Part shown: piece after piece, positions 1-7,561 of the stretch | Numbering within the stretch: the stretch's first letter is position 1 | Layout of the letters: the number at the start of each line of letters is the position of its first letter | Source of the DNA: Pseudomonadota bacterium | Lineage (GTDB): Bacteria > Pseudomonadota > Gammaproteobacteria > Burkholderiales > Rhodocyclaceae | Direction: 5' to 3' | Length of the DNA stretch: 52,550 nucleotides | Assembly (NCBI GenBank): GCA_018262235.1 | Contig: JAGTRY010000015.1 | Location: 1 to 52,550 of the forward strand | Notes under the pieces: model-generated | What the model was told of the DNA's origin: nothing | The model's database searches: none | The model's input: only the letters and a program-made list of their open reading frames with translations | Program-made: the position numbers and the translations under genes

Positions 1-1
1 G

Positions 2-463
2 GCCACGCGGGCTTTTCCGTTTGGCGGCCATCGCAGCGATCCACTAGCGAACTACACCTCGCCCTTCAAGACGCATTGGGCCAATGGTGCCTGCATGCTG
101 ATCCGTTGCGAGACCGTGCGCGAAGCAGGACTGTTCGACAAGAACATGCGCTTCATCTGCTCGGATGCGGACTTCTCCTTTACCGCACGGTTACGCGGAT
201 GGCATGTTCATGTCGTTCCAGGTCCGCTGTGCGTGCATGCGCTGGATACCTCGACGGCCGGTGACAACGATGAACTCACCCTGATCAAACTGCGGGATGC
301 CTTGTATTTCGGGCAGAAATGGCTGGATGGCGGTCTGTACCGGCAGGTGGCCTGGGAAGGACAGATGCTTACCGAGCTTGAAGTGCAGCGCGAAATCGCC
401 GCGCGCAAGCAGGAAATCCTCTATCTACAGATGAAGATCGCTACGGCAGGCGCCACGAAATGA
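2..463 (+). CDS. Glycosyltransferase family 2-like protein, C-terminal part (cut by left edge)
   Basis: The frame is open from base 2 and ends at a TGA at 461-463, so the start lies outside the window. The visible 153 residues contain the stretch W-A-N-G-A-C-M-L-I-R followed by G-L-F-D and, about 15 residues on, S-D-A-D-F-S-F-T-A-R-L-R-G. In family 2 (GT-A fold) enzymes this is the acceptor-side segment, where the (E/S)D-D/A-D motif carries the catalytic base. After it comes a short charged helical tail. The next gene starts inside the stop codon (ATGA, 460-463), so the two are translationally coupled. The nucleotide-sugar-binding N-terminal half is missing, so donor and acceptor cannot be judged. 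Surface polysaccharide or protein glycosylation is an inference from the neighbours. Confidence 0.75.
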   Translation, partial: ATRAFPFGGHRSDPLANYTSPFKTHWANGACMLIRCETVREAGLFDKNMRFICSDADFSFTARLRGWHVHVVPGPLCVHALDTSTAGDNDELTLIKLRDALYFGQKWLDGGLYRQVAWEGQMLTELEVQREIAARKQEILYLQMKIATAGATK

Positions 464-2031
464 ATGCCATGCTGGGCATGCTGTTGCATCAGGGGCTTGC
501 CGCGTATCAGGCGGGAGATCTGGTCAAAGCGGAAAGCCTGCTGCGCGGCGTCCTGCAGATGGATGCGCGCAGCTTCGATGCACTGCATCTGCTGGGGCTG
601 TTGCTGGGTGACTGTGGGCGTCATGCAGAAAGCATCTGCCTGATCGAGCAGGCCCTGGCCGTTGCCCCCGGCGAGGCCGCTGCGTGGTCCAATCTGGGCA
701 GCGCATTGAACGCCGAACAGCGGCGTGACGACGCACAGCATGCTTACGAGACTGCGCTGCGCCTTGCTCCAGACATGCCGGAGGCCTTGAACGGGCTGGG
801 TAATGTCCTGCTGGCCCAGGGCGATGTCCGGGCGGCATTGACGCGTTTCGACGCCGCCATCAGTTGTCAGCCGGATTTCGCTGAAGCCCACAACAACCGT
901 GGCAATGCGCTCTTTGCCCTGCGTTATCTGCCCGAAGCCATCGAAGCCTATGACGTCGCTATTCAGCTGCGGCCACGCTACGCCGAAGCATTCAACAACA
1001 AGGGCTTTGCGCTGGTCCAGCTGCGCCGCTGTGACGAGGCGCTGGCCGCCTACGAACAGGCGCTCGCCATTGCGCCGGACTACACTCGCGCCCTCCTGAA
1101 CAAGGGGCTGTGTTACCTCCTGCAAGGCAACTATGCCGCGGGCTGGCCACTCTATGAATATCGCTGGTCCGATCAGCAGCGCGGTCAGCGTCAGATCTTC
1201 CGCCAGCCCCCGTGGCAAGGGGGTGAGACACTGCAAGGCCGGACGATCCTGGTATACGCCGAGCAGGGGTTTGGCGACACGCTCCAGTTCTGCCGGTATG
1301 TTCCGCTGTTGCGCGAGCGTGGCGCCCATATCGTGCTGGAACTTCCCGCGGCATTGCTGGATCTGGCAGCTTCGCTGGGGCCGGGCATCGATTGCGTGCG
1401 CAGTGGTGCAAAGCGCCCGCATTTCGACCTGCATTGCCCACTGGCGAGCCTGCCGTGGGCTTTTGCGACCACACTCGACACCATCCCTGCTGCGTTTCCC
1501 TATCTGGCGGCAGATGCCGCAAGGATCACACCCTGGCAGGCGCGTTTGGGTCTGACCGGCGAACGGCCGAGCATCGGCCTTGTGCTCTCCGGCAGCCAGA
1601 CGGATCCTTGGCGTGCGCTGGATCCGGCACTGCTTGACTGGCTCCCGGCATGCGATGCGGATCTCGTCGTGTTGCAGCAAACCCTGGGTGAGCGGGAGCG
1701 TGCCTGGCTTGCGCGTCACCCGAGGGTAAAGGCGCCGGCAGAATCCCTTGAAAGCTTTGCCGACACGGCCGCCGTGATCGCACAACTCGATCTTGTGATC
1801 AGTGTGGATACTGCGGTCGCCCATCTTGCAGGCGCCATGGACAAGCCTTTGTGGCTGATGCTCTACGCCGGTTCGGACTGGCGCTGGCAGTGTGAAGGCG
1901 CACACAGCGTGTGGTATCGCAGCGCACGCCTCTTCCGTCAGGCGCAGCACGGAGATTGGGCAACACTGCTCACCGATGAACTCGAACCGGCCTTGCGGCA
2001 CTGGCTGAGCGCACATGAGGGGAATGCATGA
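460..2031 (+). CDS. TPR-repeat protein with C-terminal glycosyltransferase-B-like domain (copy 1)
   Basis: 523 residues in two parts. Residues about 8-215 are six tetratricopeptide repeats plus a partial seventh, with the usual spaced W/L-G-Y/F-A-P pattern. Residues about 245-523 resemble the heptosyltransferase/GT41-like fold found fused to TPRs in many proteobacteria: an A-E-Q-G-F-G-D-T-L-Q-F-C-R-Y motif, then D-T-A-V-A-H-L-A-G-A-M-D-K-P and S-D-W-R-W near the end. The start ATG overlaps the previous stop by 4 bases and its own stop overlaps the next start in the same way. The motif W-S-G-N-P-x-H-x-N-D-R-x-R-S-x-P-L, present in copy 2, is replaced here by L-S-G-S-Q-T-D-P-W-R-A-L, so catalytic activity is doubtful. 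A role in glycosylating a surface protein or polysaccharide is inferred only. Confidence 0.8.
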   Translation: MNAMLGMLLHQGLAAYQAGDLVKAESLLRGVLQMDARSFDALHLLGLLLGDCGRHAESICLIEQALAVAPGEAAAWSNLGSALNAEQRRDDAQHAYETALRLAPDMPEALNGLGNVLLAQGDVRAALTRFDAAISCQPDFAEAHNNRGNALFALRYLPEAIEAYDVAIQLRPRYAEAFNNKGFALVQLRRCDEALAAYEQALAIAPDYTRALLNKGLCYLLQGNYAAGWPLYEYRWSDQQRGQRQIFRQPPWQGGETLQGRTILVYAEQGFGDTLQFCRYVPLLRERGAHIVLELPAALLDLAASLGPGIDCVRSGAKRPHFDLHCPLASLPWAFATTLDTIPAAFPYLAADAARITPWQARLGLTGERPSIGLVLSGSQTDPWRALDPALLDWLPACDADLVVLQQTLGERERAWLARHPRVKAPAESLESFADTAAVIAQLDLVISVDTAVAHLAGAMDKPLWLMLYAGSDWRWQCEGAHSVWYRSARLFRQAQHGDWATLLTDELEPALRHWLSAHEGNA

Positions 2032-3491
2032 ACCCGATGCTCGGCATGCTGCTGCAACAAGGCCTGGCCGCCTGGCAGGGCGGCAAACCCGATCAGGCGC
2101 GTCTGCTTTTCAATGCCGTGCTGCAGATGGATGCGCGCAACTTCGATGCGCTGCACCTGCTGGGGCTGATGGCCGCCGACAGTGGTCGCCACGAAGAGGC
2201 CATTGCCTTGTATGAACGTGCCTTGGGTGCCGCCCCGCGGGAAGCGCAGGCCTTGCTCAACATGGCCAGCAGCCTGCGCCGGCTCAAGCGGCACGAGGAT
2301 GCACTGATGCAACTCGATGCCGCGCTGCGGCTTGCCCCCGGCATGGCCGAAGCGCATCACAACCGTGGCAATGTGCTGCGCGAAATGGGGCGTGCCGAAG
2401 AGGCCTTGCTCGATTTTGCGCGTGCGCTGCAAATTGTCCCGAATGACGCGGACTGCCACGAAGCGCGCGGTACTGCGCTTTTCGCGCTCGGGCGTTTCGA
2501 CGAAGCTCACGCGGCCTTTGCCGCAGCCCTCGCGTTGCGACCAGGGCACCCGAACGCCCGCTGGAACGCCAGTCTGCTGGCCCTGCTGCAAGGGGATCTT
2601 CCTGCTGCCTGGGAAGGCTACGAAGCGGGTGGAGAGGTCGGCACCCGTGACATCCGGCGCAACTTCGGCAAACCGGTGTGGCGCGGCACGACGCCACTGG
2701 CCGGACAGCGCATCCTGTTGCATGCCGAACAAGGACTGGGCGACACGCTGCAGTTCTGCCGTTATGCCAGACGGGTCAAGGACGCAGGAGCCGCCGAGGT
2801 GATCCTGGAGGTCCAGGCCCCATTGCGGCGTCTGCTCGACGGGCTCGATGGCGTGGATCGTCTCTGCGTGCGGGGCGAGGCCTTGCCGGCCTTCGATCTG
2901 AGTTGCCCCCTGCTGAGTCTGCCCGCGTGTTTCGGCAGCACGCTTGCCGATCTGCCGCCGCCGGCCCGATTCCCTCAGGCCGCACAGGCCGAACAGATTT
3001 CCTCCGCGCGCCCGCGCATTGCCTTGGTGTGGTCGGGCAACCCGGAGCACGTCAATGATCGCGAGCGCTCCCTGCCTCTGCGCGCACTCAAGCCGCTGTT
3101 CGATGCGGATCTGCCGGTGCAATGGGTTAGCCTGCAGCTGAATCCGCGTCCGGAGGATGCTGTCTGCATGCAGACTCAGGCTTGCCTGGAAGATGCGACG
3201 CACGCGCTCCAGGATTTTGCTGATACCGCACGACGCCTGCAGGATGTGACACTGCTGATCAGTGCGGATACCGCAGTTGCGCACCTGGCTGCCAGCCTGG
3301 GCAAACCGGTGTGGCTGTTGCTGCCGCCGGTGCCGGACTGGCGCTGGTTACTGGGGCGCGAGGACAGCCCCTGGTACCCGACGATGCGTCTGTTCCGCCG
3401 TACCCAGGGCGAGAGCTGGCACAATGTCGTTGAAGAACGTTTGCTGCCAGCCCTGTGCAGCAGGCTGACACAAGGGGAACGGAATGTCTGA
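2028..3491 (+). CDS. TPR-repeat protein with C-terminal glycosyltransferase-B-like domain (copy 2)
   Basis: 487 residues and a clear tandem paralogue of the preceding gene: the first 50 residues align almost without gaps (M-N-x-M-L-G-M-L-L, then V-L-Q-M-D-A-R-x-F-D-A-L-H-L-L-G-L). It has one TPR unit fewer, which accounts for the 36-residue length difference. The C-terminal domain keeps the A-E-Q-G-L-G-D-T-L-Q-F-C-R-Y motif, an intact W-S-G-N-P-E-H-V-N-D-R-E-R-S-L-P-L motif and D-T-A-V-A-H-L-A-A-S-L-G-K-P followed by P-D-W-R-W. These are the conserved positions of the TPR-linked GT-B family, so this copy is the likelier active enzyme. It overlaps copy 1 by 4 bases and the next gene by 8. The substrate is unknown. 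Confidence 0.82.
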   Translation: MNPMLGMLLQQGLAAWQGGKPDQARLLFNAVLQMDARNFDALHLLGLMAADSGRHEEAIALYERALGAAPREAQALLNMASSLRRLKRHEDALMQLDAALRLAPGMAEAHHNRGNVLREMGRAEEALLDFARALQIVPNDADCHEARGTALFALGRFDEAHAAFAAALALRPGHPNARWNASLLALLQGDLPAAWEGYEAGGEVGTRDIRRNFGKPVWRGTTPLAGQRILLHAEQGLGDTLQFCRYARRVKDAGAAEVILEVQAPLRRLLDGLDGVDRLCVRGEALPAFDLSCPLLSLPACFGSTLADLPPPARFPQAAQAEQISSARPRIALVWSGNPEHVNDRERSLPLRALKPLFDADLPVQWVSLQLNPRPEDAVCMQTQACLEDATHALQDFADTARRLQDVTLLISADTAVAHLAASLGKPVWLLLPPVPDWRWLLGREDSPWYPTMRLFRRTQGESWHNVVEERLLPALCSRLTQGERNV

Positions 3492-3906
3492 TGACAAGAT
3501 GCTCGACGTGATTGATGGTGAGACGTTCACCGCGGCGGCCCCCGGATGGGTTCAACTGACCCACATCCTGTATCTGCTGCATGCGGTGGGGCTGGTCATT
3601 GGCGCCTGGTCGCAGGCCGTGACGATGATTGGCGCCTTCGTGTTCGGCTGGACTTCGATCATCGCAATCATCATCAATTATGTGAAACGCGACGAGGTCA
3701 AGGGGACTTTCCTGGCGAGTCATTTCCAGTGGCAGGCGGATACCTTCTGGCGTTGCCTGATCGCGATGCTGATCGGCCTGGTGCTTTACTTCGTGCTGGT
3801 GGGGTTCCTGGTCAACTGGCTGCTGTTCGGATTGACCGGATTGTGGGCGGTGTATCGCATCGTCAAGGGCTGGCTGGCCTTGCAGGCCGGGCGGCCGGTG
3901 GCGTAA
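3484..3906 (+). CDS. Small inner-membrane protein, DUF4870-like
   Basis: 140 residues with about four hydrophobic segments (roughly 23-43, 48-67, 90-112 and 113-128). Between segments two and three lies N-Y-V-K-R-D-E-V-K-G-T-F-L-A-S-H-F-Q-W-Q, which matches the loop typical of small proteobacterial membrane proteins of the DUF4870 type. The ATG at 3484 overlaps the stop of the TPR gene by 8 bases and follows an AGGGGAA ribosome-binding site, so it probably belongs to the same operon. The biochemical role of the family is not known. The position behind the glycosyltransferase genes does not by itself assign a function. Confidence 0.75.
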   Translation: MSDDKMLDVIDGETFTAAAPGWVQLTHILYLLHAVGLVIGAWSQAVTMIGAFVFGWTSIIAIIINYVKRDEVKGTFLASHFQWQADTFWRCLIAMLIGLVLYFVLVGFLVNWLLFGLTGLWAVYRIVKGWLALQAGRPVA

Positions 3907-3918
3907 GCGGGGGCGGCG

Positions 3919-4923
3919 TCAGGCCAGGGCTGCAGAAAAGTCCGCCAGCAGCTTTTCGCGTGGCAGCTCGCGGCCGATCAGGACGATGCGGCTTTCGCGT
4001 GGCTCTTCGGCATCCCAGGGGCGGCCGTAGTCAAAGCCGGCGATCCGGTGCACGCCCTGGAAGACCAACCGGCGCGCTTCGCCTTGGATGGCCAGGATGC
4101 CTTTGTAGCGCAGCAGATCGGTGGCGTGCTGCGCGATGAGGTTGTCCACGAAGGCCGAGATGGCGTCCAGATCGACCGAGCCCGGACTCTCCAGCACCAG
4201 GGATTCAATCGCGTCGTCCCAGGACTTGACCGGCGCTTTGCCGAAAGCCGTGCGGGAGGTTCCGGATACTTTCCAGCCGCGCGTCAGGAGGCTGCGGGCA
4301 GGCAGACCCTGTTCGTTCAGACTGAATCCGCCGGTGGCCAGCAGGCGCGGCCAATGGGCGTCCAGATCCTGTGCATCGATGATCTCGGCGCGGGCGTTGA
4401 TGGCGCGCAGGCGCTCATGCAGTGCAAGCGCTTCGCATAGATCGGTCTTGCTTAGAACCAGCCAATCGGCATAAGCCACCTGCGCGGCCGCAACGGCTTC
4501 ACGATCAAGCTGGGCACTGGCATGGCATACATCGATCAAGGTGATCACCGCATCCAGCGTGAAGTGCTCGCGCAGTGCGTCTTCCCAGAAGAATGTCTGT
4601 ACGACCGGGCCGGGATCGGCGAGACCGGTGGTCTCGATGATCAGGCGATCAAAGAAGATTTCCTGGCGTTCGCGACGGGCCAGCAGATCCGTCAAGGCGG
4701 CGGAGAGCTCGCCACGCACGCTGCAGCATATGCAGCCGTTGGAGAGTTCGATGATGGTCGAGGCGCCCGGGGCGATCAGCTCGCCATCGATGCCGACCGC
4801 GCCGAATTCGTTTTCGACGATGGCGATCCGTTCCTGCTGGTTGAAGGCCAGCAGGCGGTTGAGCAGGGTGGTCTTGCCGGCACCCAGAAAACCGGTCAGC
4901 AGTGTGACGGGGGTCGGACTCAC
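3919..4923 (-). CDS. CobW/YjiA-family G3E GTPase (metallochaperone-like)
   Basis: 334 residues from a GTG at 4923. Near the N-terminus is the Walker A motif G-F-L-G-A-G-K-T (11-18), then E-N-E-F-G (about 38-42) and the metal-binding C-I-C-C motif (C64, C66, C67), followed by E-T-T-G-L-A-D-P and the guanine-specificity motif S-K-T-D. A CobW C-terminal domain follows. The frame also opens at a TTG (4962), but that lies inside the upstream gene. GTG 4923 lies 7 bases after a GAGGG and gives the same N-terminus as E. coli YjiA; GTG 4926 is the alternative. It is the last gene of cstA-ybdD-cobW, the order btsT-yjiX-yjiA known from E. coli. GTP-dependent metal (probably zinc) handling is the family role; the client protein is unknown. 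Confidence 0.88.
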   Translation of the reverse strand: MSPTPVTLLTGFLGAGKTTLLNRLLAFNQQERIAIVENEFGAVGIDGELIAPGASTIIELSNGCICCSVRGELSAALTDLLARRERQEIFFDRLIIETTGLADPGPVVQTFFWEDALREHFTLDAVITLIDVCHASAQLDREAVAAAQVAYADWLVLSKTDLCEALALHERLRAINARAEIIDAQDLDAHWPRLLATGGFSLNEQGLPARSLLTRGWKVSGTSRTAFGKAPVKSWDDAIESLVLESPGSVDLDAISAFVDNLIAQHATDLLRYKGILAIQGEARRLVFQGVHRIAGFDYGRPWDAEEPRESRIVLIGRELPREKLLADFSAALA

Positions 4924-4933
4924 CACGTGGCCC

Positions 4934-5128
4934 TCAGCAGCATTTGCCGACCGCGCCACCAAAGCGCGCTTCCTGACGCTCGCGGAAGAATTCCTCGTAG
5001 GTCATCGGGGTCCGGTCCGGGTGCATCAGGCGGGTGTGCTGCACGTAGGTGTCATAATCAGGCACGCCCACCATCATGCGGGCGGCCTGGCCGAGGTAAG
5101 CACCCATCTTGGCTAGATCACGGAACAC
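4934..5128 (-). CDS. ybdD: YbdD/YjiX family small protein (DUF466), CstA partner
   Basis: 64 residues, start GTG at 5128 preceded by AAGG. The sequence G-Q-A-A-R-M-M-V-G-V-P-D-Y-D-T-Y-V followed by H-P-D-R-T-P-M-T-Y-E-E-F-F-R-E-R-Q and a C-terminal Cys-Cys is the signature of the YbdD/YjiX family. These small soluble proteins are encoded directly behind CstA/BtsT pyruvate-type transporters and are reported to be needed for transport in some bacteria. Here ybdD lies 127 bases behind cstA, separated by a series of stem-loops, and ends 10 bases before the most likely start of the cobW gene. Confidence 0.92.
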   Translation of the reverse strand: MFRDLAKMGAYLGQAARMMVGVPDYDTYVQHTRLMHPDRTPMTYEEFFRERQEARFGGAVGKCC

Positions 5129-5159
5129 GGTCGGTTACCTTCTGCGATATGGAGGGAAG

Positions 5160-5242
5160 ATCTTCTGGCTTGCCTCTGCGGGCAGCAGGGGCAAGCCGGA
5201 AAGCCTTCGGCTACGGCCGGGCACCATGGCGTGGTGCCCGGC
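5160..5242 (-). promoter_or_regulatory. Cluster of three stem-loops between cstA and ybdD
   Basis: In the leftward mRNA the cstA stop (5256) is followed by an 11-bp perfect hairpin (5216-5226 with 5232-5242, 5-base loop), a small hairpin (5202-5205 with 5209-5212) and a longer one (5167-5174 with 5190-5197, containing an inner CTGC/GCAG pair). None has a U-tract after it. Such structures between cistrons usually protect the upstream message from 3' exonucleases or act as partial attenuators, so cstA would be expected to be more abundant than ybdD. That role is inference. Confidence 0.55.
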
Positions 5243-5255
5243 TGCAGTCTGGATA

Positions 5256-7322
5256 TTACGCTGCCGCGTTATCGGGCAGTTTTTCGTAGACCGATTCCTT
5301 GGAAGTCGGACGCGCTTCTGCATAAGCCTTCATGCAGGCCCGGATGCCGAACACCAGGATCGAGATCACCACCAGCATGAACAGCCCGCACAGCGCTGCA
5401 TCAAGATAGTTGTTGAAGATCACCTGCTGCATTTGCGCCGCACTCTTGGCCGGCGCCAGGATTTCACCACGATCCGCCGCGGCGCTGAATTTTGCAGCGT
5501 TGGCGAGGAAGCCGATGGACGGTTTGACGTGGAAGATCTTCTGCCAGCCAGCGGTCAGGGTGCAGATCAGCAACCAGACTGTGGGCAGGATGGTGACCCA
5601 GGCGTAGCGTTCGCGCTTCATCTTGAACAGCACCACCGTGCACATGGTCAGCGCCACTGCAGCCAGCATCTGGTTGGCAACACCGAAGAGCGGCCACAGG
5701 GTGTTGATGCCGCCCAGTGGGTCGACCACGCCCTGATACAGGATGTAGCCCCAGGCAATCACGCAGAGCGCCGTGGCGATCAGGGTGGGGGCCATCTTTT
5801 CCGTGCGCTTGAAGCTCGGGATGAAGGCACCCAGCAGATCCTGCAGCATGAAGCGACCGGCACGCGTCCCGGCATCTACTGCGGTGAGGATGAACAGCGC
5901 TTCGAACAGGATCGCGAAGTGGTACCAGAAGGCCATCATCGCCTTGCCACCGAGCGCGTTCGAGATGATGTGAGCCATCCCCACGGCCAGTGTCGGCGCG
6001 CCACCTGCCCGCGAGATGATGGTCTTTTCGCCCACATCCTGCGCGGTTTGCAGCAGCACGTCCGGGGTGATCACGAAGCCCCATTCGGAGATCTTGGCCG
6101 CCACATCCACGGCTTCCTTGCCGATGATGGCAGCCGGGCTGTTCATCGCGAAATACACGCCCGGATCGATTACCGATGCCGCGACCAGCGCCATGATGGC
6201 CACGAAGGATTCCATCAGCATGCCACCGTAACCGATGAAGGCTGCCTGGTTTTCATTCGCCAGCATCTTCGGCGTGGTGCCCGAAGAAATCAGCGCATGG
6301 AAGCCGGACACGGCGCCGCAGGCAATGGTGATGAAAAGGAAGGGGAACAGGTTGCCGGACCAGGCCGGGCCCGTGCCGTCGACGAACTTCGTGATCCCCG
6401 GCATCTGCAGTTGCGGAGCCACGAATACGATGCCGATGGCCAGACCACAGATCGTGCCGATCTTCAGGAAGGTTGACAGATAGTCGCGCGGGGCAAGCAG
6501 CAGCCAGACCGGCAGGACAGAGGCGATGAAGCCGTAGATGATCAGCATCCAGGTCAGCTGTTTGCCGTCAAAGGTGAACCAGGCTGCCATGACCGGATCT
6601 GCGGCAACCTTGCCGCCGAGAAGGATCGCACCGATCAGCAGGAAGAAGCCGACGATGGAAATCTCGCCGATGCGGCCCGGACGGATGTAACGCATGTAGA
6701 TGCCCATCAGGATCGCGATGGGGATCGTGGCGGCTACCGTGAAGGTCCCCCAGGGCGAATCCGCCAGGGCTTTCACCACGATCAGGGCCAGCACCGCGAG
6801 GATGATCACCATGATCAGGAACGCGCCGAACAGGGCGATCATGCCGGGAATCGTGCCGAGTTCGGATTTGATCAGGTCTCCCAGGGAGCGACCTTCGCGT
6901 CGTGTTGAAATGAACAGCACCATGAAATCCTGCACGGCGCCGGCCAGCACCACGCCGGAAATGATCCACAGCATGCCGGGGAAGTAGCCCATCTGTGCGG
7001 CCAGGACCGGGCCTACCAGCGGACCGGCACCTGCAATTGCGGCGAAGTGGTGACCGAAGAGGACGTACTTGTCGGTCGGAACATAGTCCAGGCCATCGTT
7101 GTACTTCACGGCCGGAGTCATCCGGGTGGCATCAACGCCGAGAACTTTGTTGGCGATGTACAGGCCGTAATAGCGGTAGGCGACGAGATAGATCGAAACG
7201 GCGGCAACGACGATCCACAAGGCATTGATCGTTTCGCCGTGATTGAGTGCGACGTAGCCCAGGCAAAACGCGCCGATGACAGCCAGCACGCCCCAGCCCA
7301 GTCTGGACAAGGTGCTATTCAT
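5256..7322 (-). CDS. cstA: Carbon starvation protein CstA / BtsT-type pyruvate (peptide) transporter
   Basis: 688 residues, almost entirely membrane segments. The start chosen is the ATG at 7322, directly behind a strong AGGAGGAG ribosome-binding site; the frame extends further upstream but without a site. Family hallmarks are N-K-V-L-G-V-D-A-T-R-M-T-P-A, G-H-H-F-A-A-I-A-G-A-G-P-L-V-G-P (about 69-84) and S-G-F-H-A-L-I-S-S-G-T-T-P-K. E. coli CstA and BtsT of similar length import pyruvate and were earlier linked to peptide use during carbon starvation. The gene heads a leftward operon with ybdD and the CobW GTPase. It is divergent from a cache-domain histidine kinase and response regulator, the obvious candidate controllers. 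CstA and BtsT cannot be told apart from sequence alone. Confidence 0.93.
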   Translation of the reverse strand: MNSTLSRLGWGVLAVIGAFCLGYVALNHGETINALWIVVAAVSIYLVAYRYYGLYIANKVLGVDATRMTPAVKYNDGLDYVPTDKYVLFGHHFAAIAGAGPLVGPVLAAQMGYFPGMLWIISGVVLAGAVQDFMVLFISTRREGRSLGDLIKSELGTIPGMIALFGAFLIMVIILAVLALIVVKALADSPWGTFTVAATIPIAILMGIYMRYIRPGRIGEISIVGFFLLIGAILLGGKVAADPVMAAWFTFDGKQLTWMLIIYGFIASVLPVWLLLAPRDYLSTFLKIGTICGLAIGIVFVAPQLQMPGITKFVDGTGPAWSGNLFPFLFITIACGAVSGFHALISSGTTPKMLANENQAAFIGYGGMLMESFVAIMALVAASVIDPGVYFAMNSPAAIIGKEAVDVAAKISEWGFVITPDVLLQTAQDVGEKTIISRAGGAPTLAVGMAHIISNALGGKAMMAFWYHFAILFEALFILTAVDAGTRAGRFMLQDLLGAFIPSFKRTEKMAPTLIATALCVIAWGYILYQGVVDPLGGINTLWPLFGVANQMLAAVALTMCTVVLFKMKRERYAWVTILPTVWLLICTLTAGWQKIFHVKPSIGFLANAAKFSAAADRGEILAPAKSAAQMQQVIFNNYLDAALCGLFMLVVISILVFGIRACMKAYAEARPTSKESVYEKLPDNAAA

Positions 7323-7367
7323 GTGTCTCCTCCTGTGTCGTTGCGCCTTGTGAGCGCGAACGCAAGG

Positions 7368-7397
7368 GTTATGGTGTGGGCCTGGCGCCGGGTGCAA
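7368..7397 (-). promoter_or_regulatory. Candidate cstA promoter
   Basis: On the minus strand TTGCAC (7392-7397) and CATAAC (7368-7373) are spaced 18 bases apart, about 45 bases ahead of the cstA start. The match to the sigma-70 consensus is moderate, so this is a candidate only. Confidence 0.3.
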
Positions 7398-7455
7398 GCC
7401 GGCGTTGCTCCCCTTGCCCGTCGAAAGTCATGCAGAGGCCTTTCTCCGGGTTGGC

Positions 7456-7523
7456 CTGAGTATGCAGGCTATGGCATGCACATACATCAGGAGGATTACG
7501 CAGGGGTGATGCGTACAACTACG
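7456..7523. promoter_or_regulatory. Inverted repeats in the cstA / histidine kinase divergent promoter region
   Basis: Two palindromic elements stand in the 239-base divergent gap. CTGAGTATG (7456-7464) is mirrored, with one extra base, by CATACATCAG (7481-7490) around a GCATGC core. Further right is CGTA-N4-TACG (7512-7523). NarL/FixJ-type regulators bind short inverted sites of this kind, and such a regulator is encoded just downstream, so operator function is plausible but unproven. Confidence 0.3.
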
Positions 7524-7561
7524 TAGCCGTAAAGTGGCCGGCCGGATTAGGATGACAGCCG

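Noticed and set aside
460-3491. Repeated DNA as a possible CRISPR or satellite array
   Set aside because: The repetition is at protein level (TPR units of 34 residues) and between the two paralogues; there are no identical short repeats with unique spacers.
7380-7490. Possible sigma-54 promoter (TGG...GC elements) between cstA and the kinase
   Set aside because: The GG and GC pairs are not at the required 10-base separation on either strand.
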